NCBI GenBank assembly: GCA_035294245.1
Contig: DATGLG010000004.1
Location: 310,001-374,000, forward strand
Direction: 5' to 3'
Source of the DNA: DATGLG01 sp035294245
GTDB taxonomy: Bacteria; Pseudomonadota; Alphaproteobacteria; JACZXZ01
Length of the DNA stretch: 64,000 nt
A program made the translations under genes and the position numbers. The notes under the pieces were generated by a model. It was not told where the DNA came from. It did no database searches and saw nothing but the letters and a program-made list of their open reading frames with translations. Below are positions 8,239-16,863 of this stretch, piece by piece; position 1 is the first letter of the stretch; each line of letters opens with the position of its first letter.

Positions 8239-9636
8239 ATGCGCAAATTCCTTATCAAGGACGCCGATTTCGTGGTCACCGTCGACAAGAATCGCCGGAT
8301 CATCCGCGACGGCGCCATCGCCGTCGCGGACGGTCGGATCGCGGCGATCGGCAAAAGCGCAGACATCCCCGCGGATTTCTCCCCGGAAGAGACCATCGAT
8401 GCTCGCGGGAAGCTGGTGCTTCCCGGCCTCTTCGATACCCATATCCATAATGCGCAGCAGCTCGGTCGCGGCCTCGGCGACGAGGCGTATTCCGGGCCCG
8501 AGCGGTTGTTCCGGCGCCTCTGGGTCGTCGAGGCGCATATGGATGCCGGCGACGCCCTCTGCGCCGCCCGGCTCACGCAGCTCGAGCTCATTCGCGCCGG
8601 GATCACCTGCTTCGCCGATCCCGGAAACTACTTCGCGGCGGAGACCGCCCGGGCGACGAAGGAGAGCGGCATGCGGGGCATGATCGCCCGCACGGTCTTC
8701 GACATGGGCCAGACCTCCATGGGCAATCTGCCGCCCAATTTCTTCGAGCCGACCGAGGATGCCCTCGCGCGCGCCGACGAGATGGTGGCAGAGTACAATG
8801 ATGCCTTCGACGGTCGCTTGAAGGCCTGGTTCTCGATGCGCGTTCCGGTCGCCTGCTCCGATCAGCTCCTGCGGAAATTGTCGGCCCTCGCCCGCAAGCG
8901 CGGCGTCGGGATCCTTGGACATGCCTGCGAGAACCGGGACGAGACCGTCGCCTCTCATTTGAAATACGGCATGGGGGACGTCGCGCGGCTCGAGAAGCTC
9001 GGGCTCCTCGGCCCGAACCTGCTGCTCATGCATATGGGGTGGGTCGACACCAAGGAGCTGATGCTGCTGCAAAAGCACGATGTGAAGATCTCGCTCGCGC
9101 CGGGCGCCACCTTTCATCAGGCGATGGGGAACATCTCCCACGGCAAGGCGCCGGAGATGCACGCGCTCGGGATCACGCTCTCCCTGGGCTCCGATTCGGC
9201 GATGTCCGGAAATTTCCTGGACGCGATCCGCCAGACATTCCTCCTGGTGGGCGGATATCACGAGGCGCGCCTCGATCCGAAGGTGATCCGGCCGGAGACT
9301 GCGGTCGAGATGATCACCATCAACGGCGCGCGATCGATGCTCTGGGACGACGATCTTGGCTCGATCGAGGTCGGAAAGAAGGCCGATATCGCAATGCTTG
9401 ATATCATGCGCCCCGAATGGCAGCCGATCCACAATCCCATCGCCAATATCGTTTATTCCGCCCACGGCGGATGTGTCGATACCGTCTTCGTGGACGGAAA
9501 ATGCCTGATGCGCGACAAGAAGGTGCTGACCCTCAATGAGAGCGATCTCTACGCGGAGGCCAAGGACCGCGCGCGCTCTCTGGCGCGCCGCGCCGGATTG
9601 TCGGATATTGCCGCGTCGATCTGGCCAATGGTCTAG
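8239..9636 (+). CDS. Metal-dependent amidohydrolase (cytosine deaminase/TrzN-like)
   Basis: This 465-residue cytoplasmic hydrolase belongs to the amidohydrolase superfamily. The metal ligands are visible: HxH at residues 68 and 70 (DTHIHN), a His in ILGHACEN, a His in LLMHMGWV and the Asp in LGSDSAM. The fold starts and ends with the usual small beta-sandwich. Relatives deaminate or dechlorinate N-heterocycles and nucleoside-like compounds. The start ATG 8239 has an AGGAG ribosome-binding site six bases upstream; a longer frame beginning inside the IclR gene was rejected. It follows the IclR gene by 16 bases. Confidence 0.9.
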   Translation: MRKFLIKDADFVVTVDKNRRIIRDGAIAVADGRIAAIGKSADIPADFSPEETIDARGKLVLPGLFDTHIHNAQQLGRGLGDEAYSGPERLFRRLWVVEAHMDAGDALCAARLTQLELIRAGITCFADPGNYFAAETARATKESGMRGMIARTVFDMGQTSMGNLPPNFFEPTEDALARADEMVAEYNDAFDGRLKAWFSMRVPVACSDQLLRKLSALARKRGVGILGHACENRDETVASHLKYGMGDVARLEKLGLLGPNLLLMHMGWVDTKELMLLQKHDVKISLAPGATFHQAMGNISHGKAPEMHALGITLSLGSDSAMSGNFLDAIRQTFLLVGGYHEARLDPKVIRPETAVEMITINGARSMLWDDDLGSIEVGKKADIAMLDIMRPEWQPIHNPIANIVYSAHGGCVDTVFVDGKCLMRDKKVLTLNESDLYAEAKDRARSLARRAGLSDIAASIWPMV

Positions 9637-9682
9637 CCATGGTTGTATCGACGCCCTGCACCGTAACCGCGCGGAGCTGAGG

Positions 9683-10309
9683 ATGCCCAGAATCGAAGCG
9701 GCCGACCTGACCGCATCCCAGGCTTATGCGCTCCTGGTCGGCACCGTCGTGCCGCGCCCCATCGCCTGGGTTACGTCGATGGGATCGGGCGAGCGCATCA
9801 ATGCGGCGCCGTTCAGCTGCTATACATTCGTCTGCAATCAGCCGCCGATGGTCGCCATCAATTGCGGGCGCCGCCGCGACGGCTTCAAGGATACGGCCCG
9901 CAATATCCGCGCATCCCGCGAGTTCGTCGTCAATGTGGTGACGGAGGACTTGATCGGGCCGATGCATCAAAGCTCCGCCGATTATCCCGAGGATATCAGC
10001 GAGCCCGACCTGCTCGCAATTGAGCTCGCGCCGAGCCATGTCGTGCGGCCTCCGCGCATCGCCGCGTCTCCCATCGCGCTGGAATGCCGCCTGCAACAGA
10101 TCATGGAACTGGGCGTGCAAAGGAGCGAGCTCATCATCGGCGAGGTCGTCGTGTTCCACATCTCTGACGACCTTCTGGTCGGTGGGCGAATAGACACGCG
10201 GCGTTTTCGCCCCCTCGCGCGGCTCGGTGGTCCCTATTACGCGCGGCTCGGCGAGATCATAACGATGCCGCGTGTCGGGAACCCGGGTCCGCCTGCGAAT
10301 GCGGAATGA
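9683..10309 (+). CDS. Flavin reductase-like protein (FMN-binding split barrel)
   Basis: This 208-residue protein matches the flavin reductase-like split-barrel family. Typical segments are VVPRPIAWVTSMGSGERINA, the FMN-site-like APFSCYTFVCNQPPM, and KDTARNIRASREFVVNVV. Such proteins supply reduced flavin to oxygenases or act as flavoenzymes themselves. It lies between the amidohydrolase and a dehydrogenase on the same strand, two genes before a Rieske oxygenase. Whether it supports that enzyme is speculation, because Rieske systems usually use a ferredoxin/flavodoxin-type reductase not seen here. Confidence 0.88.
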   Translation: MPRIEAADLTASQAYALLVGTVVPRPIAWVTSMGSGERINAAPFSCYTFVCNQPPMVAINCGRRRDGFKDTARNIRASREFVVNVVTEDLIGPMHQSSADYPEDISEPDLLAIELAPSHVVRPPRIAASPIALECRLQQIMELGVQRSELIIGEVVVFHISDDLLVGGRIDTRRFRPLARLGGPYYARLGEIITMPRVGNPGPPANAE

Positions 10310-10398
10310 AGCGCAGCGAGATCTGTTGATCGCCGCGTTTGCGCAGATGCTGCCTTGGAAGCGGAGCTCACATTCACGGGTGGTAGGAATTATCGGCT

Positions 10399-11394
10399 AT
10401 GCATGTGCATTTCGAGACGCGAGCGGCCAAGCCACCGGTCTTCAAAATGACGCACGAGCTCATCGCGGAAGCGGCGGGACGGCATCGCCCATCCGCGGAT
10501 ATCCACCTGACGCTCGGCGCCGACCTCGATGACACGACGCCGCTTGCCACGGCCACCGCCCTGGTCACATCCAACGACGTCATCAGGGATGCGAGATTTC
10601 CAATTGCCGATCTCGAGTCGAAGGCCCCGGCGTTGCGCTGGATCCACATCATCGGTGCGGGGATTGAGCCGTTGTTGCCGCTCGATTGGCTGCCGCGGAC
10701 AGTCACGCTGACGAACAACAGCGGCGTTCACGCGCAGAAGATCGGCGAATATGCCACCATGGCGCTGCTTCTCCTCAATGCGCGCCTGCCGCGGATGATC
10801 GGCAACCAGCAAAGGGCGCGCTGGGATCAGGTGTTCACGTCTTCGATCGCGGGCAAAACGGTGGCGGTGATCGGGCTTGGCGACATGGGAGGTGCCGCAG
10901 CGCGGCAAGCCAAGCGCCTCGGGATGAAGGTCCTTGGGGTTCGCCGCCACGCAAAGCCGCACAGGAGCGCGGACGAGGTCTTCGATTTTCGGCAGCTTCC
11001 CAAGGCGCTCGAGCGGGCCGACTTTGTCCTGGTGGCGGCGCCGCTGACGCCCGAGACGCGCGGGCTGCTCGGCCGCCCGATGCTGGCGCAGGTGAAGCGG
11101 GGGAGCGCCCTCATCAATATCGGACGCGCCGGCATCGTCGATTACGATGCTCTTTGCGACGCTCTCGCCTCGGGCGCTCTCAGCGGCGCCGTCCTCGACG
11201 TCTTCGAGCCCGAGCCGCTGCCCCGCGATTCGCGCCTGTGGCATACGCCAAACTTGGTTGTGACGCCGCACTGCTCGTCCGACGACGTGGAGCGGTACAT
11301 GCCTCTTACGCTCGACCTGGTGTTCCGGAATCTGGAGCGGCTGATCGCGGGGAAGCCGCTCAAGAACCGGGTCGACCCGCGCCGCGGCTATTAG
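10399..11394 (+). CDS. D-2-hydroxyacid dehydrogenase (NAD-binding)
   Basis: This 331-residue oxidoreductase of the D-isomer-specific 2-hydroxyacid dehydrogenase family probably interconverts a 2-oxo and a 2-hydroxy acid. The Rossmann glycine motif is GLGDMGGAAARQAKRLG. The catalytic Arg is in INIGRAGIVD, the Glu in DVFEPEPLP and the His in VVTPHCSSDD, so the active site is complete. It sits in the plus-strand catabolic series 62 bases before the Rieske gene, consistent with handling a downstream acid. Confidence 0.92.
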   Translation: MHVHFETRAAKPPVFKMTHELIAEAAGRHRPSADIHLTLGADLDDTTPLATATALVTSNDVIRDARFPIADLESKAPALRWIHIIGAGIEPLLPLDWLPRTVTLTNNSGVHAQKIGEYATMALLLLNARLPRMIGNQQRARWDQVFTSSIAGKTVAVIGLGDMGGAAARQAKRLGMKVLGVRRHAKPHRSADEVFDFRQLPKALERADFVLVAAPLTPETRGLLGRPMLAQVKRGSALINIGRAGIVDYDALCDALASGALSGAVLDVFEPEPLPRDSRLWHTPNLVVTPHCSSDDVERYMPLTLDLVFRNLERLIAGKPLKNRVDPRRGY

Positions 11395-11456
11395 GCCTGC
11401 AGGCCGAATGGGTGTTTAATAATGTCCCATCCCTCAACGCGATAGCGAGGGCTGCC

Positions 11457-12617
11457 ATGATCACCGAAGCCGAGATGTTCGACCCCAGGCACTACGCGGC
11501 CGTGCGCCGACCCTTGCTCGATGCCGAGACCCTGCCGCCCTGGTGCTATACCTCCGAGGCGTTCTACCGCAGGGAAGTCGAGCGGATCTTCATGAAGGTG
11601 TGGAATTTCGCCGGCGCGGCCGATCAGATCCCGAATGCTGGCGACTATTTCACGCTCAGTTTCGCCGGCGTGCCCGTGATCATCATCCGTGGCAAGGACG
11701 GCCAGCCGCGAGCCTTTCTCAACAGCTGCCGCCATCGCGGGTCCGAGCTGCTCTCGGGGCGGGGGCGATGCAAGGCGATTGTCTGCCCCTATCACAGCTG
11801 GAGCTATGCGCTCGACGGAAGCCTCATCGGCGCACCGGAGATGCAGAAGACGCATGATTTTGACCCCGCAGCGTTCGGCCTCTTGCCGATCCGGCTCGAG
11901 ACATGGGGCGGCTTTCTCTTCATCAACTTCGATCGGGAGGCCGACGACCTCATGTCGTTCCTCGGCGACCTCCCGCAGCGGATGGAGCCCTACCGGCTCG
12001 AGGAGATGGCATGCGTCCGCCGCCGGGAATACGAAATGGGCTGCAACTGGAAGCTCTTCGTCGAGAACGCCAAGGAGTCCTATCACATCGCGACGGTTCA
12101 TCGCTCGACCATCAACAAATACGCCTCGGTGCGGATGGCCGGGTATTGGGTCGAGGAGCCCGACGGCGAATACGTCATCACCTTTGCCCAGCATGACGGC
12201 AGCATGGCGCTGCTCAAGGGCGACCAGGGGTTCGCCAAGATCGAGAGCCTGGCCGGCCGGCGCGAGGCGAACGGCACCACAGCACCCCTCATCTATCCCA
12301 GCACCTATCTCGCCTGCACGATCGACTGCGCCTGGTACCTCGAGTTGCAGCCCCTCGGTCCCGATCACACGCGGCTGATCCACGGCGCGCTCTTTCCGCG
12401 CCGCCGCCTGGCGCAGCCGGATTTCGAGGATGTCGTGAAGAATTACTACAAGCGCTGGGACATCACGATCGAGGAGGACATCGTGGCCTCGGAGCGCCAG
12501 CAGCGCGGCCTCACCTCGCCATTCTGCCTGCCGGGCCGGTTCTCTCACCGGGAGCCCCTGGTCCACGAGATCGGCAACTGGGTTCTCGATCGCGTCCTCG
12601 ACTCGTGCAAGGATTAG
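11457..12617 (+). CDS. Rieske non-heme iron oxygenase, alpha subunit
   Basis: This 386-residue ring-hydroxylating/N-demethylating type oxygenase has the Rieske [2Fe-2S] ligands C91-x-H93 and C110-x2-H113. The mononuclear iron site is in NWKLFVENAKESYHIATVH, with H210 and H215. The residue bridging the two iron centres is Glu207 where most family members have Asp; a Glu is known in carnitine oxygenase CntA at nearly the same number. That hints at a quaternary-amine-type substrate. No reductase or beta subunit is adjacent. The start at ATG 11457 gives the expected length; the frame stays open far upstream by chance. Confidence 0.92.
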   Translation: MITEAEMFDPRHYAAVRRPLLDAETLPPWCYTSEAFYRREVERIFMKVWNFAGAADQIPNAGDYFTLSFAGVPVIIIRGKDGQPRAFLNSCRHRGSELLSGRGRCKAIVCPYHSWSYALDGSLIGAPEMQKTHDFDPAAFGLLPIRLETWGGFLFINFDREADDLMSFLGDLPQRMEPYRLEEMACVRRREYEMGCNWKLFVENAKESYHIATVHRSTINKYASVRMAGYWVEEPDGEYVITFAQHDGSMALLKGDQGFAKIESLAGRREANGTTAPLIYPSTYLACTIDCAWYLELQPLGPDHTRLIHGALFPRRRLAQPDFEDVVKNYYKRWDITIEEDIVASERQQRGLTSPFCLPGRFSHREPLVHEIGNWVLDRVLDSCKD

Positions 12618-12838
12618 CCGGCGCCGCTGGGTCCGGGCCGTGGCCGCCGCGAGCGGCGTACGCCATCGAGGGGAATGAAACCCGCAATCAAGTAGAGGAG
12701 TGTCGTCTTGCCGCATCCGCTCGGGCCGAGGAGCGTCATCACCTCGCCCGCATGCACTGTGAGCGAGACGCCCTGGAGCGCCGGGACTTGCCCATAGGAC
12801 TTGGACACGTTCCGGATATCCACGGCAATTTCCGCCAT
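12614..12838 (-). pseudogene. Truncated ABC transporter ATP-binding protein remnant
   Basis: The frame encodes only the first ~60 residues of a nitrate/taurine-type ABC ATPase (IRNVSKSYGQVPALQGVSL; Walker A GPSGCGKTT; LIAGFIP). It then loses similarity and stops within the tail of the convergent Rieske gene. The Q-loop, signature and Walker B are all missing. Just upstream (about 12838-12906) a stop-terminated basic tail reading TKRREAAKLAALELAAWEA overlaps the ATPase start as TGATG. It is probably the end of a lost partner gene, so this looks like the relic of a deleted ABC operon. Confidence 0.75.
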
Positions 12839-12915
12839 CACGCCTCCCAGGCCGCAAGCTCCAGCGCAGCCAGCTTCGCGGCTTCACGCCGCTTCGTCAA
12901 TGCATACGGCCATAT

Positions 12916-13854
12916 TCAAGGCTCGGCCGGATGCCGTTTCCGCTCCTGCTTTGCGCCGACGGTCAGCGTCAAGCCGGCGAGAATCAGCCCGAGGCAGATC
13001 AGGACGCCGGGAGTGAGCGGGTCGCCGAAGACAACGCTGCTCAGGACGTAACCGACCATCGGCGTCAGCATCAGCACCTGGCCGGCCGTGGCGGCGCTCA
13101 TCATGGTCAATACCTGCGTCCAGCACCAATAGGCCAGGGCCGTGGCGATCAGCCAGTTGAATACGAAGATGGCGAGGAGTCCGGCGCTCCAGGCGATCGG
13201 ACGCTCCCAGCTTGCCGCTGCCGCGAGCGCCAGGGGTATCGCCCCCGTTGCCATCTGCCAGAAGGTCTGGCTCCAGAGCCCGCTGCGCCATGTCCGCCGA
13301 CGATAGAGGCAAGCGCCGAGGGCCCAGCTCATGGCGGCCAAAATGAGAAGCCCGTTGCCGAGCAGGGCGCGACGATCGTGCCAATCGATCAGCGCTGGGT
13401 TGAAGTAAAGCGCCAGGCCGGCAAAGCCGATGATCCCGCCGATCACCTGCCGCGGGGCGACGCGGTCGCCCACGAGCCAATGCCCCAGCGGCATGGCCCA
13501 GAGCTGCATCGTATACACCAGCACCGCGGCGCGCCCGGCGCTGACATAGCGCAGGCCCAGGATCGAAAGGCCGAGAATGCCGGCGACCTGTAGGAGCGCA
13601 ATCGCGGCGAGGGGAAGACGCTCCGCCGGTACCGGTAGAAAATCCCTTCGCGCGAGCGCCAGCAGCCCGGCGACGACGACACCCGCGCCCGCGACCCTGA
13701 TAGCGGCGAAGGCGAGCGGAGCGATGCTCGGCAGCGCCAGCTTCATGAGGACGTAATTGGAGCCCCAAGACAGAATGACGGTGCCGAGATAGGCGGCGGT
13801 CAGGACCGCCCGCCAGGGGTCGCGCGGCAAGGCGATTGACGGCTTCAACGGCAC
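12916..13854 (-). CDS. DMT-family (EamA) transporter
   Basis: This 312-residue inner-membrane protein has about ten hydrophobic segments arranged as two EamA repeats; GSNYVLMKLALPSIAPLAFAAIR is a typical first-repeat segment. Members export or import amino acids, nucleosides and metabolites. It starts at GTG 13854, four bases after the stop of the FAD oxidoreductase, so it is the last gene of the hyuAB/oxidoreductase unit and may move a pathway product. Substrate unknown. Confidence 0.9.
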   Translation of the reverse strand: MPLKPSIALPRDPWRAVLTAAYLGTVILSWGSNYVLMKLALPSIAPLAFAAIRVAGAGVVVAGLLALARRDFLPVPAERLPLAAIALLQVAGILGLSILGLRYVSAGRAAVLVYTMQLWAMPLGHWLVGDRVAPRQVIGGIIGFAGLALYFNPALIDWHDRRALLGNGLLILAAMSWALGACLYRRRTWRSGLWSQTFWQMATGAIPLALAAAASWERPIAWSAGLLAIFVFNWLIATALAYWCWTQVLTMMSAATAGQVLMLTPMVGYVLSSVVFGDPLTPGVLICLGLILAGLTLTVGAKQERKRHPAEP

Positions 13855-13858
13855 CGTC

Positions 13859-15163
13859 TCACCGCGCCCAGCCGTCGCGCAGCTTGTACCAGGCGGCCAC
13901 CAGCTGCATGACGGGGATGCGGAATTGGTGGAATGGGATCGGCCGGAAGCGATTGGCGGTCATCGGGCCGGCATCAATCGCGCGGCCCACGATGAGCTGC
14001 GCAAGCAGCTTGCCAAGCAGAGTCGTAAGCGCAACGCCGCGGCCGCCATAACCCAGGGCATACCAGAGATTTCCATCGAGGCGCCCGAGATGCGGGAAGT
14101 CGTCCAGGGTGACGGCAACCTTCCCCGACCAGGTCTGCGCGACCTCCGGTTTGCCGAGGATGGGAAATGTTGCGCCGAGCTGCGCTTGAAGGCCACGGAA
14201 GATCGCTTCGGATTGGGCGCCGGTGATGGTGCCGCGGCCGCCGAAGAGCAGGCGATTGTCGGGCAGCATGCGGAAATAATTCATCAGCTGCTTGGTGTCC
14301 GACACGAGTCGTCGCGAGGGGAGGACATGGGAGGCCACGCTCGCCGACAAAGGAGGCGTCGCGATGACCGATGTGTTCACGGGAACCACACGCCGATGGA
14401 GCGCCTTGACGGGAGGCGCCAGATCGGAATAGGCGTTGGTCGCGAATACGACATGCCGAGCCAGGACGCGGCCGCGCGGTGTCGCCACGGCGAATGTCCC
14501 GCCGCCCGTCAGCTTCGTCACCGGCGAGCCCGCATAGATCGGCACGCCGGCCCGGCTCAATCCCGCGGCGAGGTCGCGCGCATAGTTCAAGGGATGGATG
14601 CCGGCACCGCGCGGGTCGAGATAGCCGCCGACATAAGCGTCCGTGCCCATCGCCTCCTGGGCCGCCATTCTGTCGAGGAGCTGGGGAACATCGTCTTTCG
14701 CCTCCCGCTCGAGCCAGCGGAGATCGGCTTCAAGCGCCGACAGCGCGCCGCGGCTATGGGCGGCGGTGATGTGGCCAACGCGCGAAAAGCCGCAATCAAT
14801 GCGGTATTCCGAGACGGTCGCCTCGAGCGTGTCGATCGCCTCGTGGATCATCGCGTGGAGCCGAAGCGTCGTCGGGGTGCCGTATCGGGCGGCCAGCGCC
14901 GCGAAGCCCTTCTTGTAGCGTGGGACCGCCATTCCGCCGTTCCGGCCGCTCGCGCCCCAGCCCGCCTCGCTTCCTTCCAAGACCACGCTTGCGATCCCGG
15001 CCTTGCGCAAGTGATGAGCAGTCGCCAGCCCGGTAAACCCGGCGCCGATGATGGCGACCTCGGTCCGAACCTCGCGCTCCAGCCTGGGGAGCAACGGCGC
15101 GGCATGAGCGGTCGCCGCCCAGACCGAGGCCGGCAGGGCGGCCGGGCCTGTCGCAGTCGCCAT
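13859..15163 (-). CDS. FAD-dependent amine/amino-acid oxidoreductase (DAO family, PuuB-like)
   Basis: This 434-residue flavoprotein of the DAO superfamily has the FAD motif VAIIGAGFTGLATAHHLRKAG near residues 37-56 and the GASGRNGGM motif seen in gamma-glutamylputrescine oxidase-type enzymes. The C-terminal FAD-binding glycine region GYGGRGVALTTLLG is present. It lies five bases after hyuB and downstream of a polyamine-type importer, so oxidation of an imported amine or amino acid is plausible. The exact substrate is not readable. Confidence 0.88.
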   Translation of the reverse strand: MATATGPAALPASVWAATAHAAPLLPRLEREVRTEVAIIGAGFTGLATAHHLRKAGIASVVLEGSEAGWGASGRNGGMAVPRYKKGFAALAARYGTPTTLRLHAMIHEAIDTLEATVSEYRIDCGFSRVGHITAAHSRGALSALEADLRWLEREAKDDVPQLLDRMAAQEAMGTDAYVGGYLDPRGAGIHPLNYARDLAAGLSRAGVPIYAGSPVTKLTGGGTFAVATPRGRVLARHVVFATNAYSDLAPPVKALHRRVVPVNTSVIATPPLSASVASHVLPSRRLVSDTKQLMNYFRMLPDNRLLFGGRGTITGAQSEAIFRGLQAQLGATFPILGKPEVAQTWSGKVAVTLDDFPHLGRLDGNLWYALGYGGRGVALTTLLGKLLAQLIVGRAIDAGPMTANRFRPIPFHQFRIPVMQLVAAWYKLRDGWAR

Positions 15164-15168
15164 CGCCC

Positions 15169-16863
15169 TTACGCTTGGCCGTAGACGGCCTGGGCCGCCT
15201 TGCCGCTCACCTTGCCGTTGCGCACGTCCTCGAGAACGCGCTCGCGGCTCCGCTTGCGCGGATCGCCATAGCCGCCGCCACCCGCGGTCTCGATCACCAG
15301 CCGGTCCCCCTTGGCGAGCGTCGTGACGATCTTGGAGGGGATGACCTCCTCACGGCCATCCGCGCGCCGGATCACCGAATGCGCCTTGGCGCCCGCCACG
15401 CCGCCCGCAAGCCCGGGCGCGCTCGAGAAATGGCGCTCGCCGCGATGGGAGAACGACACCTCGCCGTCGAGGATCTCGTATTCGCGCACGACGCCGAGCC
15501 CGCCGCGGAATTGACCGGCGCCGCCGGAATCCGGGCGCAGGGCGACCCGATGGAGGCGGATGGGCGCCTCCATCTCCATGGCCTCGGCCGGCAGGTTCAT
15601 GCAGTTCGTGGCGTCAGTCTCGATGACGTCGACGCCGTCGAGCCCGGCGCTCGCGCCGCTGCCGCCCGCGATCAGCTCGCCAACAACGTAGCGGCCGCCG
15701 CCCGGGCTTCGCCCGCCGAACGCGATGACGAGAAGCTCGCCGGCGGAAGCCGCCGGCACGCGCTCCGGCAGCACCTGCGCGAGCGCGCCGATCATGCAGC
15801 CGGTGATGCGCTTGATGGTGGAGGTGCGGGCGTTGACCGGGGCGGGCTCCTCCGGATTGACAATTGTGCCTTTCGGTAGGCGCAGTTTGACCGGGCGGAA
15901 GCAGCCGCCATTCGTCGGGATCGTCGGGTCGGTGAGCGCCCGCACCGCGAAGCATGCCGCGGCGAGCGAGCCGGACGGCACGCAGTTGAGCGGGCCTTTG
16001 ACTTGCGGGCTCGTGCCCTCGAAATCGAACTCGATAGCGCCGTCCTTCACCGTGACCGCAACCTCGATGCGGATCGGCTTGTCCAGCTCGATGCCGTCAT
16101 TGTCGAGATAGTCGACGAAGCGGTATGTACCTTCCGGTATCGCGCCCAGCGCCTTGCGCGTCATCACCTCCGAGCGCAGCAGGAGCTCGTCGCAGATCGC
16201 GGTCATTTGGTTGTGGCCATAGGCGTCGGCGAGCTCGGCGAGCCGGCGCGCCGCCACGGTGCAGGCCGCGACCTGGGCGTTGAGATCGCCCATCACCGTG
16301 TCGGGGATACGGACGTTCTGCCGGATCAGCTTGATCAGCGTGTCGTTGAAGACGCCGCCGTCGCGCAGCTTGAGGGGCGGAATCCGCAAACCCTCCTGAT
16401 AGATCTCGGTGGCGTTTGTGGGCACCGACCCCGCCGCCATGCCGCCCACGTCCTGGTGATGGGTCATCGCCCCGCTCAGGGCGATGACTTGGCCGCGATG
16501 GAAGATCGGCATGATGACGGCGATGTCGGGAAGATGGGTGCCGCCGGTATAGGGATCGTTGAGAATGTAGATATCGCCGTCGCGCATTTTATCGGCAGGG
16601 TAGGTCTCGAGCACCCTGGCCACCGCCGGGATCAGCGTGGCAAGATGGATCGGGATCGAGCAGGATTGCGCGAGAGTCGTACCATCGCGGGTGAACAGGC
16701 TGGCTGAGGCGTCGAGCCCCTCCTTGACGATCGGCGAGAAGGAGCTGCGCAAGAGCGTCGACTGCATCTCGTTGGCGATGCCGTCGAGCTTGTGGCGCAC
16801 GACCTCGACCGTGATGGGATCGAGAGCTTGCGTCTTGTCGTGAGGGGACATGAATAGCTCCAT
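15169..16863 (-). CDS. hyuB: Hydantoinase B/oxoprolinase-family subunit (HyuB)
   Basis: This protein of about 564 residues matches the B subunit of ATP-dependent N-methylhydantoinase/5-oxoprolinase/acetone carboxylase relatives. Recognisable segments are DPITVEVVRHKLDGIANEMQ, DGDIYILNDPYTGGTHLPD and HRGERHFSSAPGLAGG. It acts with HyuA to open lactam or hydantoin rings using ATP. ATG 16863 overlaps the hyuA stop as TGATG; an alternative ATG at 16851 lies four codons later. The longer upstream extension is out of context. Confidence 0.93.
   Translation of the reverse strand: MELFMSPHDKTQALDPITVEVVRHKLDGIANEMQSTLLRSSFSPIVKEGLDASASLFTRDGTTLAQSCSIPIHLATLIPAVARVLETYPADKMRDGDIYILNDPYTGGTHLPDIAVIMPIFHRGQVIALSGAMTHHQDVGGMAAGSVPTNATEIYQEGLRIPPLKLRDGGVFNDTLIKLIRQNVRIPDTVMGDLNAQVAACTVAARRLAELADAYGHNQMTAICDELLLRSEVMTRKALGAIPEGTYRFVDYLDNDGIELDKPIRIEVAVTVKDGAIEFDFEGTSPQVKGPLNCVPSGSLAAACFAVRALTDPTIPTNGGCFRPVKLRLPKGTIVNPEEPAPVNARTSTIKRITGCMIGALAQVLPERVPAASAGELLVIAFGGRSPGGGRYVVGELIAGGSGASAGLDGVDVIETDATNCMNLPAEAMEMEAPIRLHRVALRPDSGGAGQFRGGLGVVREYEILDGEVSFSHRGERHFSSAPGLAGGVAGAKAHSVIRRADGREEVIPSKIVTTLAKGDRLVIETAGGGGYGDPRKRSRERVLEDVRNGKVSGKAAQAVYGQA

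Noticed and set aside
10686..11456. Upstream part of the open frame before the Rieske gene
   Set aside because: It overlaps the hydroxyacid dehydrogenase gene in another frame and shows no oxygenase similarity.
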